This document shows, piece after piece, positions 36,744 to 45,353 of a DNA stretch of 64,000 bases (positions are counted from its first letter, which is position 1; each line of letters begins with the position of its first letter). A program made the translations under genes and the position numbers. The stretch lies in NCBI RefSeq assembly GCF_000344615.1, contig NZ_KB467824.1, forward strand, positions 418,445 to 482,444, in the 5' to 3' direction. The stretch comes from Janthinobacterium sp. CG3. GTDB taxonomy: Bacteria > Pseudomonadota > Gammaproteobacteria > Burkholderiales > Burkholderiaceae_D. The notes beneath the pieces were generated by a model that saw only the letters and a program-made list of their open reading frames with translations, did not search any database and was not told the origin of the DNA.

Positions 36744-37307
36744 TTACTTGGCCGCCTCGAAAGTAACGATGAGCGCCTCGGCCGTCGTGCGGATGCCGGT
36801 CGGGACGAATTGGACGCCGGCGTAGCGCAGCTCTTCCGGCCGGAAGTTATACAAGGGCACCTCGCCGGCGATTTGCTGCGCCACCAGATTGGCCGCCTTG
36901 GCGAGCTGGCGCTGCACGCCCGCGTCGACGCCGTCGACTGTAAATTGATCAACCCTGGCCTCGCGCAGGAAGACGGCGTTGCGGCTGGCGTCGACCAGCA
37001 GCCGGCCCGACATCGCCATGCCGCCGCGCCAGGATTGCTTGGTGAACGGCGGCGCGATCTTTGCCTCCAACGCCAGGCCGATACGGTCGTCGGGCAACAG
37101 CGCCAACCGCGGGCGGGTCAGTTCGACGTGCAGCAGCGCCATCATGCGGTTTTCCAGCGGAAAGCGGCGCTCCAGCCCTTGCTGCAGCTTGGCCAGCGGC
37201 AGCTCCAACTGGCGCTGGCCGATCAGGCTGGCGCAGGAACAGAGCAGGGCGCACGCCAGCGGCGGCAGGGCGACCCGCGCCATGCGTCGCGTGATATTCG
37301 ATGTCAT
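36744..37307 (-). CDS. DUF1439 family lipoprotein (YceB-like)
   Basis: 187 aa. A lipoprotein signal peptide ends in LLCSC with the acylated Cys at about residue 25. The mature part has the DUF1439 pattern: QLELPLAKLQQGLERRFPLENRMMALLHVELTRPRLALLPDDRIGLALEAKI, then GRLLVDASRNAVFLREARVDQFTVDGVD and IAGEVPLYNF. E. coli YceB is a member; the fold is of the lipid-binding TULIP type but the role is unproven. It is convergent with fadE, 22 bp away. Confidence 0.82.
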   Translation of the reverse strand: MTSNITRRMARVALPPLACALLCSCASLIGQRQLELPLAKLQQGLERRFPLENRMMALLHVELTRPRLALLPDDRIGLALEAKIAPPFTKQSWRGGMAMSGRLLVDASRNAVFLREARVDQFTVDGVDAGVQRQLAKAANLVAQQIAGEVPLYNFRPEELRYAGVQFVPTGIRTTAEALIVTFEAAK

Positions 37308-37360
37308 GTTTTCTTAAAGTAAAGAGCCGGAGACGCCGATAGTAAACCAACGGCGCGGAG

Positions 37361-37411
37361 CCGAGGTCAGACCCTAGGTCTGACCTCGGGGTTAGGCCTG
37401 TGGTGTTGATT
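37361..37411. repeat. GGGGYYGACCCC-family intergenic repeat, copy 4
   Basis: CCGAGGTCAGACC (37361-37373) and GGTCTGACCTCGG (37377-37389) are perfect complements around the loop CTA. The tail GGTTAGGCCTGTGGTGTTG resembles the tails of the other copies. Confidence 0.85.
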
Positions 37412-37421
37412 GTTCCAACGC

Positions 37422-37847
37422 TCACACCGCCAGCTTGGTGCCGGCCCGCATGCGCTCTTCCTGCAGCTTCAAATCCGGCGTCAGGGCGGCGCCGAAATCC
37501 TCGCTCTCGAACACCTGGCGGATTTCAATTTCCGAATCGCCCGGCATCGGGTTCGGGCAGCGCTTGACCCATTTGATCGCTTCCTCCTTCGACTCGACTT
37601 TGATCAGCCAGAAGCCGGCGACCAAGTCCTGTGTATTGCCGAACGGGCCATCCACGACGGTTCGGTCGCTGCCGGAAAATATGACGCGGGCGCCCATCGC
37701 GCTGGGATGCAGACCCTCGCCGGCCAGCAGCACGCCGGCCTTGGACAATTCCTCGTTGAAATTTCCCATGTCTGTCAGCAATTGCTCACTCGGCATGACG
37801 CCGGCTTCGGATTGCGCGCTGGCTTTCACTATGATCATGAAACGCAT
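37422..37847 (-). CDS. YciI family protein
   Basis: 141 aa. MRFMIIVKAS opens a ferredoxin-like YciI/DGPF domain, with the signature V-D-G-P-F at TVVDGPFGNTQDLVAGFWLIKVES. The function is unknown for most members; in this subfamily they often accompany a VOC protein or an ECF sigma factor. Here the VOC protein gene lies 11 bp upstream on the same strand, and no sigma factor follows. Confidence 0.88.
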   Translation of the reverse strand: MRFMIIVKASAQSEAGVMPSEQLLTDMGNFNEELSKAGVLLAGEGLHPSAMGARVIFSGSDRTVVDGPFGNTQDLVAGFWLIKVESKEEAIKWVKRCPNPMPGDSEIEIRQVFESEDFGAALTPDLKLQEERMRAGTKLAV

Positions 37848-37858
37848 GGCCGGCCCCT

Positions 37859-38341
37859 TTATGTTTGCGATGCGTCGACGCAGCCTTGCATGGCCGCCTT
37901 GTGCATCTCTTCCGGGCTGACGTCGCGCACATGGGTGGCCAGCGACCAGTTATGGCCGAACGGATCTTGCAGCACGCCGTAACGGTCGCCCCAGAACATG
38001 TCTTGCAGCGGCATGGCGACGGTCGCGCCGGCGTCCAGCGCCCGCGCGAAGGCGGCGTCGACGTCGTTCACATACATGTGGATCGTGACGGGCGAGCCTT
38101 TCAGCGACTTCGGCCCGAAGCTGCCCCATTCGGGGAATTCGTCGACCAGCATCAGGTGCGAGTCGCCGATCTGCAACATCGCGTGCATCAGCTTGCCGTC
38201 GGCGCCGGCTATGCGGCCACCCTCGGTCGCGCCGAACGCCTTCTTGTAAAACTCGATCGCATCGGCCGCGCCGGCGCACACCAGGTGCGGGGTGAGCGTG
38301 TGCATTCCTTCGGGGATAGGTTTCACTTGTGCTTGGTTCAT
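37859..38341 (-). CDS. VOC (glyoxalase/bleomycin resistance, PhnB-like) protein
   Basis: 160 aa. The PhnB-type double beta-alpha-beta3 fold can be followed: HTLTPHLVCAGAADAIEFYKKAFGA, MLQIGDSHLMLVDE, and WGDRYGVLQDPFGHNWSLATHVRDVS, the last being the typical ending of this subgroup. Enzymatic role not determined. It is the first gene of a two-gene operon with the YciI protein. Confidence 0.88.
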   Translation of the reverse strand: MNQAQVKPIPEGMHTLTPHLVCAGAADAIEFYKKAFGATEGGRIAGADGKLMHAMLQIGDSHLMLVDEFPEWGSFGPKSLKGSPVTIHMYVNDVDAAFARALDAGATVAMPLQDMFWGDRYGVLQDPFGHNWSLATHVRDVSPEEMHKAAMQGCVDASQT

Positions 38342-38545
38342 ATTGCTCTCCTATTAAATTGAAAGGCAGTGCATGATTACTCCAACGTCGGTGGCAGAAG
38401 AAATTCGCGGACAAACGCGCGTCGCAAAGTGCCCGCACCAACGATTCTTGAGGATTTACAAAGGCGCCAATGGCCGGCTGAACGTCTGAAAATCAGTCGC
38501 AAAGGCATACTGGCGATATTCCGATTCACATTTCATATATTCAAC

Positions 38546-39619
38546 ATGACTAATTTGCTACAGGGCCTATTGTGCGCTTTTTTCGTCGCCGCGTCGCTAC
38601 CGGCGGCGGCCACCGGTGACGCCGCTCAGATCGCGGCGCGCGCCGGGGTCTGGAGCGGTAGCGTCGGCAAGCAGCAAGTGCTGGCTTGCTTCGACCGATC
38701 GGACGACGCCAAGTATTACTACCTGAAGCATTCCAACACCATCCCGCTGAGCGCCGTCGACGGCAAGAACCTTGCCTGGACCGAGGGCCGCGGCGACGGC
38801 GCCACCGGCCGCTGGCGTGTGCGCGCCGTCGCGCCGGACCGGCTGGAAGGGGAGTGGAGCGGTCCGAAGGGCCAGCGCAAGGCGCCGATAGTATTAACGC
38901 GCAGCTATGCGGACGCTGACGGCAAGGGCAATTGCGACGACGCCGGCAACGCGCTGTCCGACGCCTTCAACGGCCCGCGGCTGGACGCCCAGAAGGTGAC
39001 GCGGCAAGCGGCCGTGTTCGGGCGGCGCGCGTACGCGAAGCTGTCGACGCTGGGCGGCTCGATCCAGTCGCTGGCTTTCCCGCCGGCGCTGCCAGGCATG
39101 GCCGGCGTCAACAAATTGATCGACCGGTTCGCGCGCGCCGCTATGCAGCAGTACTTCGACTGCGCGGCGCCGGGCCAGGACTACAATTCCTCGATGACCA
39201 TCACATACTGGAGCAAGAACTGGCTGTCCATTGGCCAGCATAGGGAAGGCTTTTGCGGCGGCGCGTATCCGTTTCACCAACTCCAGCAGCGCACCGTCGA
39301 CATTGCCGGCGGCACGGAGGTCGACCTGTGGATGTGGTTCAAGCATGACGGCAAGGGCGATAGCCAGGCGACGCCGGCGCTGCAAAAGCTGATCCTCTCC
39401 GGTGACGGCGCCGACACCAGCGACCCGGAGTGCGGCCCCTTGCTGACCGCGGCGCGCTACTACCAACTATCGCTGGGCGACAAGGGCATGGTGTTCTCCA
39501 CCACCTTCCCGCACGTCGCGCAGGCGTGCGACATGGACATCGTCGTACCATACGCCAAGCTGGCGCCTTTCCTCAGCGAGTCCGGCAAGGCCGCGCTGCA
39601 GACGGTGCAGGCGCCCTGA
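38546..39619 (+). CDS. Secreted protein of unknown function
   Basis: 357 aa from the ATG at 38546 (MTNLLQGLLCAFFVAASLPAAATG), which gives a clean signal peptide; the open frame starts at 38369 but the extra part is not signal-like. The first domain (about 30-130) has GVWSGSVGKQQVLACFD and DRLEGEWSGPKGQRKAPIVL, a beta-rich pattern seen in periplasmic proteins. The second half (SMTITYWSKNWLSIGQHREGFCGGAYPFHQLQQRTVDIAGG) resembles the RsiV/DUF3298-type C-terminal domain. Function unknown. Confidence 0.72.
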   Translation: MTNLLQGLLCAFFVAASLPAAATGDAAQIAARAGVWSGSVGKQQVLACFDRSDDAKYYYLKHSNTIPLSAVDGKNLAWTEGRGDGATGRWRVRAVAPDRLEGEWSGPKGQRKAPIVLTRSYADADGKGNCDDAGNALSDAFNGPRLDAQKVTRQAAVFGRRAYAKLSTLGGSIQSLAFPPALPGMAGVNKLIDRFARAAMQQYFDCAAPGQDYNSSMTITYWSKNWLSIGQHREGFCGGAYPFHQLQQRTVDIAGGTEVDLWMWFKHDGKGDSQATPALQKLILSGDGADTSDPECGPLLTAARYYQLSLGDKGMVFSTTFPHVAQACDMDIVVPYAKLAPFLSESGKAALQTVQAP

Positions 39620-39670
39620 GGCGGCGAACTTAGCCGGCCGGCAACGCTAAAAAAAGCCCCTGGCGCCCAG

Positions 39671-39722
39671 CCGGGGTCGGCCCGCGGGGTCCGACCCCGG
39701 GGTTACGCCCGTGGTTTTGATT
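39671..39722. repeat. GGGGYYGACCCC-family intergenic repeat, copy 5
   Basis: CCGGGGTCGG (39671-39680) pairs exactly with CCGACCCCGG (39691-39700). The tail GGTTACGCCCGTGGTTTTGA is the best conserved version of the family tail. It lies between a secreted-protein gene and the helicase gene. Confidence 0.82.
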
Positions 39723-39815
39723 TATACTATCGTCCTTGCACCTCTCAACCGGCATGGCGCCAGCGTTTTGCTGCGCAGCCAGCCAATCCCACACTTTCGA
39801 ATGCTAAGGCCCGAT

Positions 39816-41066
39816 ATGCCATTTTCCTCACTGGGTCTGATTCCCTCACTCGTGCGCGCCGCCGGCAAAGTCGGCTACAACGCGCCGACCGCGATCCAGG
39901 CCGGCGCGATTCCCGTGATCTTGCGCGGCGGCGACCTGCTGGGCGCGGCCCAGACCGGCTCCGGCAAGACGGCCGCGTTCGCGCTGCCGCTGCTGCAGGC
40001 GATGCTGGCGCCGGCCAGCGGCCCGCGCCGAGTGCGCGCGCTGGTGCTGGTGCCGACGCGCGAACTGGCGGCCCAGGTGGGCGAGGCGATCCGCAAGCTG
40101 GCCAAGCACCTGCCGGTGCCGCTGAAGACCGCCATCGTGTTTGGCGGCGTGTCGATCAATCCGCAGATGATGGACCTGCGCGGCGGCGCCGACATCGTCG
40201 TCGCCACGCCGGGCCGCCTGCTCGACCTGATCGACCACAACGCGCTGACACTGTCGGGCGTGTCCATGCTGGTGCTGGACGAGGCCGACCGCTTGCTCGA
40301 CCTGGGTTTCAGCGACGAAATCGGCCGCCTGCTGGGCATGATGCCGGCGCAGCGCCAAACCCTGTTCTTTTCGGCCACCTTCCCGGACGAGGTGCAGGCG
40401 TTGGCCGACACGCTGCTGCGCGCGCCGGTGCGCATCGAAGTCGAATCGGCGCCGCAGGACGCGCCCGACATCTTGCAGCGCGCCATCGCCGTCGACGCGT
40501 CGCGCCGCACCATGCTGCTCAAGCACTTGATCCTGGAACAGAAATGGGAGCGCGTGCTGGTGTTCGTCGCCACCAAATACGCCGCCGAGCACGTGGCCGA
40601 GAAGCTGCAGCGCAACGGCATCAAGGCCGACCCCTTCCACGGCGAGTTCAGCCAGGGCGCGCGCAGCCAGGTGCTGTCCGACTTCAAGGCCAGCCGCATC
40701 CAGGTGCTGGTGGCAACCGATGTTGCCGCGCGCGGCATCGACATCGCGCAATTGCCGGCGGTGGTCAACTACGACCTGCCGCGCTCGGCGGTCGACTACA
40801 CCCACCGCATCGGCCGCACCGGCCGCGCCGGCCACAGCGGCGTCGCGGTCAGCTTCGTCAGCGCCGACACCGAGGCGCATTTCCGGCTGATCGAAAAGCG
40901 CCAGAACGTGCTGCTGGCGCGCGAAATCATCGCCGGCTTCGAGCCGGTCGAGCCGGCCGCCGTCATCGTCGAGCACGCCGCGACCGACACCGTCAACGGC
41001 GGCGTCAAGGGCGCGCGCAAGAGTAAAAAAGACAAGCTGCGCGAAGCGGCCGCCAAAGCCGAATAA
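39816..41066 (+). CDS. DEAD-box RNA helicase, RhlE-like
   Basis: 416 aa from the ATG at 39816 (MPFSSLGLIPSLVRAAGKVGYNAPTAIQ), after TAAGG; the frame extends upstream into the repeat. Motifs in order: Q motif, Walker A AQTGSGKT (45-52), PTRELAAQ, TPGRLLDLI, DEAD (155-158), SAT (187-189), and HRIGRTGRAG. The short basic C-terminal tail (KGARKSKKDKLREAAAKAE) fits RhlE-type helicases that act in ribosome assembly and RNA turnover. Confidence 0.92.
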   Translation: MPFSSLGLIPSLVRAAGKVGYNAPTAIQAGAIPVILRGGDLLGAAQTGSGKTAAFALPLLQAMLAPASGPRRVRALVLVPTRELAAQVGEAIRKLAKHLPVPLKTAIVFGGVSINPQMMDLRGGADIVVATPGRLLDLIDHNALTLSGVSMLVLDEADRLLDLGFSDEIGRLLGMMPAQRQTLFFSATFPDEVQALADTLLRAPVRIEVESAPQDAPDILQRAIAVDASRRTMLLKHLILEQKWERVLVFVATKYAAEHVAEKLQRNGIKADPFHGEFSQGARSQVLSDFKASRIQVLVATDVAARGIDIAQLPAVVNYDLPRSAVDYTHRIGRTGRAGHSGVAVSFVSADTEAHFRLIEKRQNVLLAREIIAGFEPVEPAAVIVEHAATDTVNGGVKGARKSKKDKLREAAAKAE

Positions 41067-41095
41067 GGCGCGACAAAAGCCCGCGGCCCAAACAT

Positions 41096-41160
41096 GGGGT
41101 CGCGGACCCTCGGCGCCAAGGCGGGAAGGCCCAACCCCGGCCCTTGCCCTTGGTTTTCAT
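41096..41160. repeat. GGGGYYGACCCC-family intergenic repeat, copy 6 (degenerate)
   Basis: GGGGTCGCGGACCC is followed after about 30 bases by AACCCCGGCCCTTGCCCTTGGTTTTC, the family tail. The arms no longer pair well. Confidence 0.5.
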
Positions 41161-41283
41161 GCGCTCGCCACGCCGCGTGACTTTCCCTTGAGTAATCGTA
41201 AATTCCATTCCCAGCAAATTGCTATCCTTTAATTCGAAGGCGGGTTTCCGCACGTCTGCCGACAGCATCAAAGGAGAACTTCC

Positions 41284-41862
41284 ATGCCGCACCGCTTGGC
41301 ACAAACGCTTGGCTGCGTTGGCTTGACACTGCTATTGGCTACGCTCGGCGGATGCCGGGGCGGCAGCGAAATATGGAAAGAGGAGGTGCAGCTAAGCGAC
41401 GGCCGTATTATCGTCATCGAGCGCGAGACCGTATTCGAGCAAGGCAGCGAATGGGCGCATAACGATCGCGTCGGCAAGCCAAAGAGGCAACGAATTCGGC
41501 TTGAGCCGGCGAACGGATCGAAGAAAATGATCGTTTGGAACACCACCAAAAAATCCCCGGATGGCTTGCCCGAAGTACCGTTGATTTTTGATGTCGAGGA
41601 CGGCGCACCGGTGGTAATGTCCAGCGTCGAGCTTACGGCGGGGTGCGAAATGTACTCGAAATACGTCTACTGGAACGGCATCTGGGTGGAAGAACGGCTG
41701 CCCGACACTTTCACGCGGCGCTCGACGAACCTGCTGGTCCGGGACGGCGCGGACCTGCCGCAACTCGTCGGTTTGCGGGAAAAGCAAGCTGGCGGCGCCC
41801 GTATGGGGAAACGGCCCGCGCTCAGGCAGGTGGGGCCGGTCCTGACGGTGTGCGACAACTAG
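41284..41862 (+). CDS. Lipoprotein of unknown function, paralogue A
   Basis: 192 aa; AAGGAGAAC precedes the ATG. The signal peptide ends in the lipobox LGGC (Cys about residue 24). The mature part contains IWKEEVQLSDGRIIVIERET, an Ala-His stretch SEWAHN, KPKRQRIRL, and the tail YVYWNGIWVEERLPDTF. It is closely similar along its whole length to the protein at 42278, so the two arose by tandem duplication. No known family recognised. Confidence 0.75.
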   Translation: MPHRLAQTLGCVGLTLLLATLGGCRGGSEIWKEEVQLSDGRIIVIERETVFEQGSEWAHNDRVGKPKRQRIRLEPANGSKKMIVWNTTKKSPDGLPEVPLIFDVEDGAPVVMSSVELTAGCEMYSKYVYWNGIWVEERLPDTFTRRSTNLLVRDGADLPQLVGLREKQAGGARMGKRPALRQVGPVLTVCDN

Positions 41863-42128
41863 CGTCTTGAATTGTGCCTGCCCGCCATTCCAACCAGGTA
41901 TACGGTGCCTGTCGCTCGCCGATTCCACCACATCTCTTTGTCAATCACCATTACTCGCTCAGCACACTCATGCCTTGAGTGACGAATCGCGCAAGCGCCC
42001 ATGCGTACCGATCCTCAGCGCTAACCAATCCGTCCCCGAACACCAGACTGGCCACGCGCGGACGTTGCGGCGCTCTGCCGTTCAAGTACCGCGACATCGA
42101 ACTTTTTTGTGAGATTCTTTAGGAACCA
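41863..42128. other. Intergenic region between the tandem lipoprotein genes
   Basis: No convincing coding sequence. Codon pattern and composition drift to lower GC towards 42110-42200, where a short ORF begins. I see no clear promoter or terminator. Confidence 0.4.
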
Positions 42129-42302
42129 GTGACTAAAACCAATTCGCACTATTTCAAAAATACTATTATCATTTTCATTTTATTGGTCGCGTGGTTGCCT
42201 GTCGAACCCGGCGGCGCCACTGACCAGCCGCAATTGCCGCAGGCCGTCCCGGCGTTGATCTTCGATAGGAGTATCTCATGTGTGACGAAAATTCTTGCTT
42301 AA
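42129..42302 (+). CDS. Short exported peptide or gene remnant
   Basis: 57 codons from a GTG at 42129 that follows TTTAGGAA. The product has a strong signal-type segment, NTIIIIFILLVAWLPVEPGGA, then a Pro/Gln-rich end. It overlaps the next gene start by 25 bp in another frame, so it may couple its translation. It could equally be the remnant of a third copy of the neighbouring lipoproteins or a leftover N-terminus. Too short to decide. Confidence 0.35.
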   Translation: MTKTNSHYFKNTIIIFILLVAWLPVEPGGATDQPQLPQAVPALIFDRSISCVTKILA

Positions 42303-42865
42303 AGACGATCATTGCCGTCGGTTTGATTTTTTTCATGGTGGTTAGTATGAGCGCGTGCGTGGGCGGTAGCGAAAAATGGAAAGAGGAGGTGCAATTGAGT
42401 GATGGCAGAGTCATCGTTGTTGAGCGGGAAACGATACGTGCGCGTGGCGGTGACGAGTGGGCCCATAACCGTAGCGGGACAAAGCCAAAGGAGCATCGAA
42501 TTCGATTTGCGTCTGCGGACGGGGCTACGTCGGTGATCGAATGGAAAACCACGAAATTATCGCCGAGCACCTGGCCGGAAATACCGTTGATTTTCGACCT
42601 AGAGGCGGGACAGGCAATGATCGTGGCCAGCGTCCACGTCTCGGCGGGGTGCGAGATCTATACGAAATATGTTTACAGAAATCGCACGTGGATTGAAGAA
42701 AGACTTCCCGATAAATTCGAACGGCGCATAACAAATCTACTTATTCGAGATGGTATTGATATGCCGGAGTTCGTCAGTTTGAAGGAAAAACAGCGTGAAA
42801 ATGCGAACTTGGGCTACCGAATCGCGCTCCGGCAAGTCGGGCCAGTTCGCATGGTTTGCGGTTAG
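42278..42865 (+). CDS. Lipoprotein of unknown function, paralogue B
   Basis: 195 aa. The signal peptide (LKTIIAVGLIFFMVVSMSAC) ends in the lipobox MSAC. The mature protein repeats the pattern of paralogue A: KWKEEVQLSDGRVIVVERETI, DEWAHN, KPKEHRIRF, GCEIYTKYVYRNRTWIEERLPDKF, NLLIRDGIDMPEFVSL, ALRQVGPVRMVCG. It is lower in GC than paralogue A and the chromosome, which suggests separate acquisition or faster decay. Role unknown. Confidence 0.75.
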   Translation: MCDENSCLKTIIAVGLIFFMVVSMSACVGGSEKWKEEVQLSDGRVIVVERETIRARGGDEWAHNRSGTKPKEHRIRFASADGATSVIEWKTTKLSPSTWPEIPLIFDLEAGQAMIVASVHVSAGCEIYTKYVYRNRTWIEERLPDKFERRITNLLIRDGIDMPEFVSLKEKQRENANLGYRIALRQVGPVRMVCG

Positions 42866-42912
42866 TTACGTGATTTATAAACTAAGAACCATAAATTATC
42901 CGGAGGTATGTC

Positions 42913-43630
42913 ATGCCAAGCGCGTTTGAATACATGCAGCTTGCGACTATTATTTATGCTGCTTCCGATGAAAATAGGATCGATATCCCCACCGGTTGGA
43001 GTCAACTCGACTGGGAACTTGACATATGGACGGGCTTCTCGGCAGGTGCATATAGGAATAATGGAACAAACGACATTGTTATTTCTTATGCCGGCACTAA
43101 CGACGGCGTTGCCGATCCACTGAACTGGACGGCGGGCATGGGCTGCCGCTGCCGCAGATATTTCAGGCCATGGTCTATTATTTTGCATTTAAGGCAGAGA
43201 ACCCACAGAGTACCAGTTGACCCTCAAGGATTGGTACCTCGGCGTGGACAAGCACAGCGTCGCCAGCTTGCAATTGCTGATCGAGGGCACGGCGGATTAC
43301 AACGCGGCGTCGCCCAGCCAGTTGAACAACCGGAAAGTCGAGCATTTCAGTTTCGACGGCCTGGCGGCGGCATTCGACCAGGCGCGCGCGGCCAACCCGT
43401 CGTTGAGCAGTTGGGCGCTGTCGTCGTCGCTGCTGAGTTTTCACCTCGGCGGCAGCGACACGGCGGCCATTGGCGCCGACCTGGCCTATCAGTATGCCAA
43501 ATACGGCGGCCTGTCGAACATCTCGCTAACGCCGGTCCAGGCGATGATGGCCGATGCCGCGTTTGGCGCGGCCAGCCAGACCCTCTGCGGTGGCGTCGGC
43601 TTGCAGGACTTGTCGGCGCGGCTGATGTAG
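42913..43630 (+). pseudogene. Collapsed RTX-type lipase: lipase N-terminus fused to RTX C-terminus
   Basis: The frame from the ATG at 42913 (MPSAFEYMQLATIIYAASDENRIDIPTGW; DIVISYAGTN) is the start of a lipase-like protein. Near 43140 one base is lost: the next frame continues naturally as LPLPQIFQAMVYYFAFKAENPQ to about 43205. There a deletion joins it to a third frame, YQLTLKDWYLGVDKHSVASLQLL, running to 43630. That last part is the characteristic C-terminal region of large RTX calcium-binding proteins in this family of bacteria. The GHSLGG nucleophile elbow and the glycine-rich repeats are gone, so no active enzyme can be made. Confidence 0.75.
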
Positions 43631-43643
43631 CGGCCGGGCGGCG

Positions 43644-44327
43644 TCAGGGCGTCGTTGCGGCGCCCTGCACCAGGTCCATGCGCCGGCGCAGGCGCTGCGC
43701 CTCTTGCGCGTCGCCGGCCTTGTCGGCGCGCAGCGCCTGCACGCCGAGCCAGGCCAGCAGCGGGCGGCGCCAGCCTTGCGCCGACGCCGTCTCGACCGCG
43801 GTGGCCAGCAGCGCCGGGCTGGCGCGCCCGGCGCGCAGCAGTACGCCCGCCGCCACCAGTTGCGACAGCGGCTCGCCCATGCCGGCCACCGCCGCGGCGG
43901 CGGCGGCGTCGGTGGCGGCGCCGGCGGCGTCGCGGTGGGCGGCCGGCAGCAAGGCTATCTGGTCCGGTTTGGCCGTCCCCGCCAGATAGGCGGCGTAGGC
44001 CCGTTCCGACGCGGCCGCGTCCTGGCGCAGCGGCGCGAAGCCGGCGCATTCCTCGAACACCAGGCTGGCCACGCGGGTGGCGCAGCGCAGCAGTTCGACG
44101 CGCGCCAGCAGGTCGACCTTGCCGGTGGCGGCGACTTGCTGGCGCGCCCGGGCGAACTCGGCGGCCTCGACCCGCGCGTTGCCGTCCAGGTAGGCCGATT
44201 CGAAGCGGGCGATGGCGCTTTGCGCGTTCATTTGCCAATCCGGCACCGGCGGGCCGCCGGCGCAGGCGGCCAGGCTCGCCAGCAGGCTGGCCGCCAGCAG
44301 GCGGCGGGGCAGGGCGTTCAATGTCAT
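43644..44327 (-). CDS. Lipoprotein associated with an MCE operon
   Basis: 227 aa from the ATG at 44327, which overlaps the MCE gene stop. The signal peptide MTLNALPRRLLAASLLASLAAC ends in the lipobox LAAC. The rest is an Ala-rich helical protein with two Cys (LLRCATRVASLVFEECAGFAPL). Its place as third gene after an MlaE permease and an MCE protein suggests an outer-membrane partner of a lipid transporter, as with PqiC or MlaA, though the sequence is unlike both. Confidence 0.72.
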   Translation of the reverse strand: MTLNALPRRLLAASLLASLAACAGGPPVPDWQMNAQSAIARFESAYLDGNARVEAAEFARARQQVAATGKVDLLARVELLRCATRVASLVFEECAGFAPLRQDAAASERAYAAYLAGTAKPDQIALLPAAHRDAAGAATDAAAAAAVAGMGEPLSQLVAAGVLLRAGRASPALLATAVETASAQGWRRPLLAWLGVQALRADKAGDAQEAQRLRRRMDLVQGAATTP

Positions 44328-45337
44328 GGCAGTTTGATCTCCGTGTCGCGTTTGAACGGCCATTTTCGGTTCAGTTCGTTTACCAGTTGTTCGACCTTGC
44401 GCAGGTTGCTTTCGACGTCGGCGCGCAGCGGCGCCAGGTCGGCGGTGGCGGCCTTGGCGTTGGCGCCGACGGCCTGCGCCTCGACCAGCACGGCGTCTAG
44501 TTTCTTCAGGCTGCTGCGGGTGTCGGCCAGCAGCGCGTTCAGTTGCACCACGGTGGCCTGGGCGTCGGTCATCACGCCGCCCTTGCCGAACACGCGGCTG
44601 TCGGCGTTGCCGATCAGGCTGTCGGCTTTCTGCGCCACCTTGTCGACCGTGAGCAGCAGCGCGTTGGCGCGCGCCACCAGTTGCTGCGTGTTCTTGTCGT
44701 CGCCGCCGATCAGGCCCATCGCGCCGGCCGGGCCGTTGAGTTTGGTGGTCACTCCCTGCACGTTGCGCAGCGCCACGTCGAGCGAGGAGTCGGCCGCGGT
44801 CAGCGTCGTCAGGTTTTGCAGCAGATCCTTGGCGGCGGCCAGCAGGCGCGGGATTTCGGCGCCGGCGTCGCCCACCAGCAGGTCGCGCGCGGCGCCGTCG
44901 GGCAGCTCGGGGTCGGCCGGGATGCCGCTGAAGGCGCGCAGCTTGGCGCCGCCGACCAGGCCGCGTTCGAGCGTGAAGATGCTGCTGCTGCGCAGCCAGT
45001 GCGCCTGCGAGCGCGGCACGTCGACGATGACCCGGGCCTTGCCGTCGGCGCCCAGTTCGATGCGGCGCACGCGCCCCACCGGGAAGCCGGAAAAGGTGAC
45101 GTCCATGCCGACCACGACGCCGTCGGAGTCGTCGGCTTTCAGCACCAGTTGCTGGGTCGCCTCGAAGGCGCCGCGCGCGTACATCAGGTACAACACCGAG
45201 CCTGCCACCAGGGCGAACATCAGCACCAGCAGCAGGGCCGCCTTGAATTCGGCGTTGCGCACCGGCGGCGTGCTTGGCAGCGGCGCGTCGGGCGCCAGTT
45301 CGGCGTCGGCGCCGGCGTTGGGAGTCGGTTCGGTCAT
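44324..45337 (-). CDS. MCE/MlaD family lipid-binding protein
   Basis: 337 aa. A short cytoplasmic start, one membrane helix (FKAALLLVLMFALVAGSVLYLMYARGAF, about residues 30-58), then one MCE domain (VLKADDSDGVVVGMDVTFSGFPVGRVRRIELGADGKARVIVDV). A long helical C-terminal region (about 160-330), likely a tube or coiled coil, resembles the MCE proteins of the YrbD/PqiB type. It binds lipid in the periplasm for transport between membranes. It starts 16 bp after the MlaE-type permease gene. Confidence 0.88.
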   Translation of the reverse strand: MTEPTPNAGADAELAPDAPLPSTPPVRNAEFKAALLLVLMFALVAGSVLYLMYARGAFEATQQLVLKADDSDGVVVGMDVTFSGFPVGRVRRIELGADGKARVIVDVPRSQAHWLRSSSIFTLERGLVGGAKLRAFSGIPADPELPDGAARDLLVGDAGAEIPRLLAAAKDLLQNLTTLTAADSSLDVALRNVQGVTTKLNGPAGAMGLIGGDDKNTQQLVARANALLLTVDKVAQKADSLIGNADSRVFGKGGVMTDAQATVVQLNALLADTRSSLKKLDAVLVEAQAVGANAKAATADLAPLRADVESNLRKVEQLVNELNRKWPFKRDTEIKLP

Positions 45338-45353
45338 GGGTGGCTTGTTGTTA

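Noticed and set aside
39645-39675. Minus-strand terminator (A-run and GGCGCC stem)
   Set aside because: No minus-strand gene ends there; the neighbouring genes on both sides are on the plus strand.
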